Source: Victivallales bacterium (GTDB taxonomy: Bacteria; Verrucomicrobiota; Lentisphaeria; Oligosphaerales; Oligosphaeraceae). Taken from it: DNA of 5,389 bases. Where the stretch lies: positions 1 to 5,389 of the forward strand of contig CAAGMX010000230.1 in assembly GCA_900771165.1 (NCBI GenBank), written 5' to 3'. Made by a program: the position numbers and the translations under genes. Under the pieces are notes generated by a model, which made no database searches, was not told where the DNA came from, and saw only the letters and a program-made list of their open reading frames with translations. Below, in pieces: positions 1-4,860 of this stretch. Within the stretch, counting starts at the first letter, position 1. Every line of letters starts with the position of its first letter.

Positions 1-32
1 GACTGGAGTTCAGACGTGTGCTCTTCCGATCT
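1..32. other. Illumina TruSeq adapter remnant at contig end (artefact)
   Basis: The first 32 bases match the 3' part of the standard Illumina TruSeq read-2 adapter, ending in the diagnostic GCTCTTCCGATCT. This is untrimmed library sequence, not genomic DNA. Translating it gives the familiar contamination peptides: CSSDL and LFRS on the + strand, and IGRAHV on the - strand. Any gene model that enters this stretch has a false terminus. Genuine sequence appears to begin at base 33. Confidence 0.97.
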
Positions 33-33
33 G

Positions 34-747
34 GCCGTGGGCGGGCATGTCCGGGCCCAGGTGCGTCTGGCGGACTGCTATCAGCAGGGCATCGGCGTGG
101 CCAGGAACTTCCGGGAGGTCTTCCACTGGCTTACCCTGGCCGCCCACGACGGGGATCCGGAGGCCCAGGCCAAGCTGGGCACCTGCTATCTTCAGGGCAT
201 GGGAACCCCCGCCAACCCCAATCTGGCCTTCCACTGGTTCCAGATCAGCGCCGAGGGAAAATACCCCACCGGGGAATACCTCCTGGGCAACTGCTACCGG
301 GACGGCATCGGCGTCACCGCCAATCCCCGCACCGCCTTTGAGCACTATCTCCTGGCGGCGGAGGGAGGCGAACCCCTGGCCCAGTTTGAACTCTACCAGG
401 CCTTCTCCCAGGGAGTGGGAACCCGCATGGATGCCGCCCTTGCCCGGGAATGGCTGGCCAAGGCCGCGGAGAATGGACTTGCCATGGCTCAGGCCAAATG
501 GGGCATTCTCCTGGCCACGGGAGAGGAGGGGCTTCCCGCCGACCCGGCCAAGGGTCGGGAGTGGCTCCAGAAAGCCCAGGAATCCCAGGACACCGCCGCC
601 CTGATTCAGGTGGCACTCTGCCACATCAACGGCCAGGGACTCCCCAAGGACCGGGAAAAGGGCCGCCAGCTCCTCCAAACCGCCTGCCTCAACGGCGACA
701 AGGACGCCGCGGAAATCTACAAACTTTACTTCGGACAAGAATTCTGA
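34..747 (+). CDS. Sel1-like repeat (SLR/TPR-like) protein, 5'-truncated
   Basis: This is the C-terminal 237 residues of a protein built almost entirely from Sel1-like repeats. Six units of 36-37 residues can be aligned. Most carry the family pattern A-x-x-x-L-G-x-C-Y-x-x-G-x-G-V, followed by an A-x-x-W/Y-x-x-x-A-A-E-x-G helix. Clear examples are the units containing GTCYLQGMG and GNCYRDGIG. A short non-repeat tail ends in YKLYFGQEF. Sel1 repeats form alpha-alpha solenoids that act as protein-interaction scaffolds; no enzyme domain is visible and the partner is unknown. The true start, and any signal peptide, lie beyond the contig edge. An open frame continues upstream from a GTG at 16, but those codons are adapter and must be removed. 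The stop lies 4 bases before panB, so the two may share a transcript, although no functional link to pantothenate synthesis is evident. Confidence 0.9.
   Translation, partial: AVGGHVRAQVRLADCYQQGIGVARNFREVFHWLTLAAHDGDPEAQAKLGTCYLQGMGTPANPNLAFHWFQISAEGKYPTGEYLLGNCYRDGIGVTANPRTAFEHYLLAAEGGEPLAQFELYQAFSQGVGTRMDAALAREWLAKAAENGLAMAQAKWGILLATGEEGLPADPAKGREWLQKAQESQDTAALIQVALCHINGQGLPKDREKGRQLLQTACLNGDKDAAEIYKLYFGQEF
49..699 (+). repeat. Six tandem Sel1-like repeat units (about 108 bases each)
   Basis: The protein-level repeat units map to 49-156, 157-264, 265-372, 373-480, 481-591 and 592-699. Five are exactly 36 codons. The fifth is 37 codons, with one extra residue around GEEG. Units 1-3 keep the Cys-Tyr and Gly-x-Gly core best. 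Unit 4 (YQAFSQGVG) and unit 5 are more divergent. The repeat shows in the protein rather than as DNA identity, so this is an old protein-repeat array and not a recent DNA duplication. Confidence 0.85.
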
Positions 748-751
748 CATC

Positions 752-1576
752 ATGGAACCCAAAGTCACCATCCGCACCCTGCGGGACATGAAAGCCCGGG
801 GGGAGAAGGCGGTCATGCTCACCGCCTTTGACGCCGCCACGGCCCGCTGGGCCCAGGAAGCCGGCGTGGAAATGATTCTCGTGGGGGACTCCATGGGCAA
901 CACCGTCCTGGGCTATCCCAACACCCTGCCGGTCACCCTGGAGGAATCCCTCTCCCACACCGCCGCCGTCCGGCGGGGTTCGGACCGTTGTCTGGTGGTG
1001 GGGGACATGCCCTTTCTCAGCTATCAGCTGGAGCTCCACGAGGCCGTGCGCAATGCGGGCCGGTATCTGAAGGAATGCGGAGCCGACGCCGTGAAGCTGG
1101 AGGGGGGGCGCACCATGCTTCCCCTGATCCGGCGCCTGGTGGACGTGGGCATTCCCGTGATGGGTCACATCGGTCTGCTTCCCCAGTCTGTCCTGAAGGA
1201 CGGCGGATACCGGATCCACGGCCGGGCGGAGGAAGAGCGGAAGGCCTTGCTGGAGGATGCGGTGGCCCTGGACCAGGCGGGGGTCTTCGCCATGGTGCTG
1301 GAAGGCATTCCCCGGGAGCTGGCGGAGGAGATCACCGGCAAGGTGCAGGCAGTCACCGTGGGCATTGGCGCCGGGGCGGGAACGGATGCCCAGGTCCAGG
1401 TGCTGGCGGATCTGCTAGGCTATGGGGGGGACGGCTATCTTCCCCGTCACGCCAAGCGCTACACCTCGGTCCACGACATTGCTGTCCAGGCCATCCGGGA
1501 GTACATATCGGACGTGCGGAGCGGGGCCTTTCCCGACCAGGCCCACTCCGTCTCCATGACCCCGCCCACCCGCTAG
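752..1576 (+). CDS. panB: 3-methyl-2-oxobutanoate (ketopantoate) hydroxymethyltransferase
   Basis: PanB is a cytosolic TIM-barrel enzyme. It transfers a hydroxymethyl group from 5,10-methylene-tetrahydrofolate to 2-oxoisovalerate, making ketopantoate in the first committed step of pantothenate synthesis. The 274 residues are close to the family length and the whole protein aligns by eye with E. coli PanB. Metal and substrate residues are present: D46 in VGDS, D85 in VGDMPF, K115 and E117 in VKLEGG, and E184 in VLEGIP. TLPVT, HTAAVRRG, GHIGLLPQS and GIGAG are also recognisable. One small departure is A213 in TDAQ, where E. coli has TDGQ. The ATG at 752 is chosen because it lies just after the upstream stop and gives the normal N-terminus. 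Only a weak purine run precedes it (ACAAGAA), so translation may depend partly on the upstream gene. Confidence 0.97.
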   Translation: MEPKVTIRTLRDMKARGEKAVMLTAFDAATARWAQEAGVEMILVGDSMGNTVLGYPNTLPVTLEESLSHTAAVRRGSDRCLVVGDMPFLSYQLELHEAVRNAGRYLKECGADAVKLEGGRTMLPLIRRLVDVGIPVMGHIGLLPQSVLKDGGYRIHGRAEEERKALLEDAVALDQAGVFAMVLEGIPRELAEEITGKVQAVTVGIGAGAGTDAQVQVLADLLGYGGDGYLPRHAKRYTSVHDIAVQAIREYISDVRSGAFPDQAHSVSMTPPTR

Positions 1577-1600
1577 CCTTTTCCCCTTTTCCCCCACGAT

Positions 1601-1610
1601 TTTCCGGAAA
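1601..1610. promoter_or_regulatory. 10-base perfect palindrome in the panB-panC gap
   Basis: TTTCCGGAAA is its own reverse complement and lies in the 99-base gap. It could be a small operator-like site. A single 10-base palindrome in GC-rich DNA is weak evidence, and no second copy or clear -10/-35 pair accompanies it. Confidence 0.15.
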
Positions 1611-1628
1611 GCGGCCCGTCCCTTTCCC

Positions 1629-1655
1629 CAGGGGCCAGGAATTCCTCTGGCCCTG
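1629..1655 (+). promoter_or_regulatory. Intergenic hairpin between panB and panC
   Basis: The left arm CAGGGGCCAG (1629-1638) pairs with the right arm CTGGCCCTG (1647-1655) over nine GC-rich pairs with one bulged G. The 8-base loop is GAATTCCT. The hairpin sits 20 bases before the panC start. The downstream sequence is a mixed C/T tract rather than a run of T, so it is not a standard intrinsic terminator. It could act as an mRNA processing or stability element, a weak attenuator, or nothing. The remainder of the gap holds pyrimidine tracts (1577-1595 and 1658-1672) and no coding sequence or recognisable promoter. Confidence 0.4.
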
Positions 1656-1675
1656 CGCCTTTCCCTTTTCCCAGC

Positions 1676-2542
1676 ATGGAAATCTTTGAACGTTCCTCCC
1701 AGTTGAAAGCCCAGGCCGCCGCCTGGAAAAAAGCAGGCGAAACCATTGCCCTGGTGCCCACCATGGGCTATCTGCATGAAGGGCATCTTTCCTTGATCCG
1801 CCTGGCCCGGCAAAACGGCGACCGGGTGGTGGTGAGCATCTTTGTGAATCCCACCCAGTTTGCCCCCTCGGAGGATCTGGACAGCTACCCGCGGGACTTT
1901 GAGCGGGATGCCCAACTCTGCCAGAAGGAAGGGGTGGACGCCATCTTCCATCCCGCCCCCGGAGAGATGTACGCCCCCGACTTCTCCTGCTGGGTCAAGG
2001 AAGAAAGCCTCTCCCAGACCCTCTGCGGCGCCTCCCGCCCCATCCATTTCCGGGGCGTCTGCACCGTCTGCCTGAAACTCTTCCATCTCTCCCTGGCGGA
2101 TGTGGCCGTCTTCGGCATGAAGGATGCCCAGCAGCTGCTGATCATCCAGCGCATGGTCCGGGATCTGGATGTCCCCATCCGCATCATCCCCGCTCCCCTG
2201 GTGCGGGAGGCGGACGGACTGGCCCTCTCCTCCCGGAACAAATACCTCTCCCCGACGGAGAGGATCCGCGCCCTGGCCATCTCCCGGGGGCTGCGCCGGG
2301 CCCAGGAAGCCTTCCGGAACGGGGAGCGGAACTCCCAGGCGCTCATCGGCCTGGTGCGCCAGGAGCTGGATGCGCCGGATCCCCTTCCGGTCCGCATCGA
2401 CTATGTGGAGCTGATGGATCTGGACACCCTGCGGCCCGCCCAAAATGCCCACGGGCGCACCCTGCTGGCCGTGGCGGTCTACGTTGGAAAAACCCGTCTC
2501 ATTGACAACCTCTTTTTGGACGAGGCGGATCTGCGCCCATGA
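1676..2542 (+). CDS. panC: Pantothenate synthetase (pantoate--beta-alanine ligase)
   Basis: PanC is a cytosolic enzyme that uses ATP to join pantoate and beta-alanine through a pantoyl-adenylate intermediate, the last step of pantothenate synthesis. The 288 residues match the usual length. Visible motifs are PTMGYLHEGH with the nucleotidylyltransferase HxGH at residues 34-37, FVNPTQF (56-62), YPRDF (71-75), SRPIHFRGV (120-128), FGMKDAQQL (146-154) and DGLALSSRN (180-188), the KMSKS-like loop. Catalytic-type His34, His37, Lys149, Asp150 and Arg187 are all present. Position 123 is Ile where most family members have Gly (RPGHF). The ATG at 1676 gives the standard N-terminus but has a pyrimidine tract (1658-1672) in front of it and no Shine-Dalgarno. 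The stop overlaps the next start as ATGA. Confidence 0.97.
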   Translation: MEIFERSSQLKAQAAAWKKAGETIALVPTMGYLHEGHLSLIRLARQNGDRVVVSIFVNPTQFAPSEDLDSYPRDFERDAQLCQKEGVDAIFHPAPGEMYAPDFSCWVKEESLSQTLCGASRPIHFRGVCTVCLKLFHLSLADVAVFGMKDAQQLLIIQRMVRDLDVPIRIIPAPLVREADGLALSSRNKYLSPTERIRALAISRGLRRAQEAFRNGERNSQALIGLVRQELDAPDPLPVRIDYVELMDLDTLRPAQNAHGRTLLAVAVYVGKTRLIDNLFLDEADLRP

Positions 2543-3585
2543 CCGATTCCATCCGTGACATTCATCTTGGCGCGCCGGCGGAATGTCTCCGTCCCCGGAT
2601 CCTGTCCCCCACCTTGCGTGAGGGCTGTCCGCGGGATCCCCGGACACTGCCGGCTCCCGAGAAATGTCCTTCCCGCCCCTCCTCCCTGGACATTCTCTTT
2701 TTGGGGAAGGCGGAATCGGGGCTGGCGGAGTCTCTGGCCCGTCAGGCGATGTCTGCCGGGCACCGCGCCACGGTGGTGATTCCCCGGCATCGTCCTGTGC
2801 CCCAGGGGGTTTCCTGCCTGGTGGCCGACCGGGAGCAGGAGGATTTTCCCCGGCTTCTCCATCCCCTGCTGCGGAAGGAGGATCACAGCCCCCGCTTCTC
2901 CCTGACGGTGGACTGTTCGGGAAGCAGTCCTCGCCATGCCCGTCAGGATCTGGAGGAAGTGGCCCTTCCCGGCACTCATCTGGCCTTCCTCTCCCAGGAT
3001 CTGGTCTACGATCCCGAAAGCCGGGATTTTCCCACCCGCCAGGAGACCACGGACTACTGCCCGGAGGACACCCCCCTCTGGGGAGATCTCCACCAGGCGG
3101 AACTCCATTTCCTCCAAAGCCCCTCCTTCCCAGACGGCCCCCACTGGACCATCCTGCGCCTCACCCTCCTCCTGGACGGCCCCCAGTGCCTGGACACCTT
3201 CCCTCCCCGCCAGGAGCGCGGACAGCGGCTGAAGGAAGGCAGGCCCATCCAGCTGCGTGCCGGAGGACACTGGCTGGTGCAGCCCCTGGCGGTGGCGGAC
3301 CTGGCCCGCATCCTCTTTGCCCTCCCCCAGAACCCGGCCGCCCAGGGCGCCATCCTGGACTGCGCCGGGCCCCGCCGCCTGGAATTCCGGCAGCTCTGCC
3401 AGCTGGCCGCCCGGCTCATGGGACAGGAGGCCATTCTCCAGGAGGAGCCCTCCCCAGACGGCCGTCCCCTGCCGCCGGAGGACGCCCCCTACCTCTGCCA
3501 CCGCCTCTATCCCCTTCCCTGGCCCTACCCGGGGATTCCCGCTCCCCTTCTCGCCCCTCAGGACGTCCTGAAAGAACTCCTGTAG
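2539..3585 (+). CDS. SDR/epimerase-like Rossmann-fold protein, probably without SDR catalysis
   Basis: The 348-residue protein resembles NAD(P)-binding epimerase-like (atypical or extended SDR) proteins. A beta-alpha-beta start lies near residues 51-81, with DILFLGKAESG followed by AGHRATVV. A GxGxxG-like site reads G56-x-A58-x-x-G61. LAFLSQDLVY (148-157) matches the strand that normally ends in S-S-x-x-V-Y, HWTILRL (202-208) matches the usual T-I-L-R-P strand, and the LVQPLAVADLARIL stretch matches the usual H-V-x-D-L-A segment. The expected YxxxK pair is W181 and H185, so normal dehydrogenase or epimerase chemistry is unlikely. E. coli YeeZ, a related fold, also appears to lack it. Residues 1-50 are a Pro/Arg-rich extension with Cys at 16, 30 and 43, outside the fold. 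The ATG overlaps the panC stop (ATGA), implying translational coupling. The function is unknown; family assignment is by motif only. Confidence 0.6.
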   Translation: MTDSIRDIHLGAPAECLRPRILSPTLREGCPRDPRTLPAPEKCPSRPSSLDILFLGKAESGLAESLARQAMSAGHRATVVIPRHRPVPQGVSCLVADREQEDFPRLLHPLLRKEDHSPRFSLTVDCSGSSPRHARQDLEEVALPGTHLAFLSQDLVYDPESRDFPTRQETTDYCPEDTPLWGDLHQAELHFLQSPSFPDGPHWTILRLTLLLDGPQCLDTFPPRQERGQRLKEGRPIQLRAGGHWLVQPLAVADLARILFALPQNPAAQGAILDCAGPRRLEFRQLCQLAARLMGQEAILQEEPSPDGRPLPPEDAPYLCHRLYPLPWPYPGIPAPLLAPQDVLKELL

Positions 3586-3590
3586 AGGGG
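3584..3590 (+). promoter_or_regulatory. Possible ribosome binding site for the methyltransferase gene
   Basis: AGAGGGG begins inside the stop codon of the preceding gene and ends 12 bases before the ATG at 3603. It is the best purine-rich, Shine-Dalgarno-like run in front of any start in this window. The spacing is longer than ideal, and the 12 bases between are nearly all C and T. Confidence 0.4.
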
Positions 3591-3602
3591 CTTCCCGTTC
3601 CC

Positions 3603-4835
3603 ATGCAAATCGGTTCCACCCTATCCCTTACCATTCAGGACCTGGCCTTCGGCGGAGAAGGCGTCGGACGCGCGGAACAGTGCGTCGTCTTCGTGCCCTT
3701 TGCCGCCGTGGGCGACCAGCTCCTGGTGGAAATCACTGAGATCCGCAAGAACTTCGCCCGGGGAAAGATCCTCCAGATCCAGGTTCCCGGCCCGGACCGC
3801 ACGGAGCCACCCTGCCCCCACTACGGAAAATGCGGGGGCTGCCAGTATCAGCATCTAACCTACCAGGCGGAGTTCCAGGCAAAGCAGCGCCAGCTCACGG
3901 AGGTTCTGCGGCGGCTGGGTTCCCTGAAGGATCTCCCTCCCCTGGACTGCGCCATCCCCGCCCCCCAGGAATATGGCTACCGGAACAAGCTGCGGCTGGA
4001 GGCCAAGGCCGTTCCCGTGGAGACGGGGATGCCTGCCCAGGCCGACTACGGCTACTACGCCACGGACAACCGCACCTTTCTGCGGATCCACGGCTGCCGT
4101 CTGGCCCATCCCCTGCTGAACAAGGCCCTGCCCACCGCCATCAAGAGCGACTGGGGGAAGGCCAATGCCAAGCGGAAGACGCCCCAGGGGCCGGCCGCCC
4201 TCACCCTGCGGGTGGACTCCCAGGAGCAGATCAAATTCTACTTCGGCTTCTCCCCCTCCCGCCTGGGATGGCTCCACGAGGAACTGGCCGGTGTCCCCTT
4301 CCGGGTGCCTGCGGGTTCCTTCTGGCAGGTGAATCCCGCCGTGGCCAGCCAGCTTCTCCAGACGGTGGACCAGTGGATCGCCCCCCTTCCGGCGGAGACC
4401 CTGGTGGACGCCTATTGCGGCGCCGGCACCTTCTCCTGCGCCCTCACCCATCCCTTCCGGGAGCGTCTCCTCATGGAGAATGACCGGGCCGCCACGGAAG
4501 CCGCCCAGTACAATCTCCAGCAGCTGATGCGGGGATGCCAGATTCTCACGGAACCCACCGAGCAGGCTCTGCCCCGGCGCCTTCCCAAGTATCCCGCCGC
4601 CAGCACCCTGGTGGTGCTGGATCCTCCCCGCACGGGATGCCAGGAAAAGGTCCTCCAGTGCCTGGCGCAGCATTCCCCCGCCTGGATTCTCTACGTCTCC
4701 TGCAATCCCGCCACCCTGGCCCGGGATCTGAAATATCTGACCACCACCGGCGGATACTCCCTCCGGAAGCTGGGCTTCTTCGACATGTTCCCCCGCACGG
4801 CACATTTCGAGACGGCCGTCCTCCTCCAGCGCTGA
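3603..4835 (+). CDS. rlmD: RlmD-type 23S rRNA (uracil-5-)-methyltransferase with TRAM and Fe-S cluster
   Basis: This 410-residue protein belongs to the TrmA/RlmC/RlmD family, which uses S-adenosylmethionine to form 5-methyluridine in RNA. A TRAM RNA-binding domain (about residues 1-60, with LAFGGEGVGR) comes first. Three cysteines, C71, C77 and C80 in CPHYGKCGGC, follow; with C165 they fit the four ligands of the RlmD [4Fe-4S] cluster. YGYRNK (124-129) is conserved. The methyltransferase domain shows FWQVN (240-244), the SAM motif DAYCGAGTF (269-277), DPPRTG (340-345), nucleophile C367 in VSCNPATLARDL and general base E403 in HFETAVLL. TRAM plus Fe-S separates it from TrmA, but the exact uracil (RlmD U1939-like, or the dual RlmCD type) cannot be told from sequence. 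The ATG at 3603 starts exactly at the TRAM domain. The frame stays open far upstream, but that stretch is a shadow of the preceding gene. Confidence 0.92.
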   Translation: MQIGSTLSLTIQDLAFGGEGVGRAEQCVVFVPFAAVGDQLLVEITEIRKNFARGKILQIQVPGPDRTEPPCPHYGKCGGCQYQHLTYQAEFQAKQRQLTEVLRRLGSLKDLPPLDCAIPAPQEYGYRNKLRLEAKAVPVETGMPAQADYGYYATDNRTFLRIHGCRLAHPLLNKALPTAIKSDWGKANAKRKTPQGPAALTLRVDSQEQIKFYFGFSPSRLGWLHEELAGVPFRVPAGSFWQVNPAVASQLLQTVDQWIAPLPAETLVDAYCGAGTFSCALTHPFRERLLMENDRAATEAAQYNLQQLMRGCQILTEPTEQALPRRLPKYPAASTLVVLDPPRTGCQEKVLQCLAQHSPAWILYVSCNPATLARDLKYLTTTGGYSLRKLGFFDMFPRTAHFETAVLLQR

Positions 4836-4860
4836 TCCCCCCCTCCCTCTTTCCCCTGCC
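4836..4860 (+). promoter_or_regulatory. Pyrimidine-tract leader before the terminal gene
   Basis: The 25-base gap after the methyltransferase stop contains a single purine (G at 4858). Bases 4836-4857 are 22 consecutive C or T residues, and the next start codon is at 4861. No Shine-Dalgarno sequence can exist here. The gap may act as a pyrimidine-rich, S1-dependent translation leader, or simply be compositional bias. Confidence 0.35.

Noticed and set aside
49..699. CRISPR-like or DNA-level tandem repeat with a 108-base period
   Set aside because: The periodicity is at protein level (Sel1 units); the DNA copies are diverged and have no spacer structure.
10..903. Minus-strand open frame at the contig start
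   Set aside because: It is antisense to the Sel1 repeats and the start of panB, and its C-terminus (IGRAHV) is translated adapter.
1629..1672. Intrinsic terminator after panB
   Set aside because: The hairpin is GC-rich, but the following tract is mixed C and T with no uninterrupted T-run, so a terminator call is not justified.
1415..2647. Long minus-strand open frame (410 codons) opposite panB and panC
   Set aside because: It lies antisense to clearly conserved panC and shows Gly/Gln/His-rich shadow composition with no motifs. Long antisense frames are expected in GC-rich coding DNA.
2479..3501. Minus-strand open frame opposite the SDR-like gene
   Set aside because: The + strand frame has recognisable Rossmann features and an ATGA link to panC. 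The minus frame has no recognisable domain.
2539..3585. Ketopantoate reductase filling the missing pantothenate step
   Set aside because: The motifs fit an SDR/epimerase-like fold, not the PanE/ApbA two-domain reductase, and the SDR catalytic Tyr and Lys are absent.
2664..3602. In-frame upstream extension of the methyltransferase, giving a 723-residue protein from an ATG at 2664
   Set aside because: The added part is a Pro/Gly/Ser-rich shadow of the SDR-like gene in another frame. The TRAM domain begins exactly at the ATG at 3603, as expected for the family.
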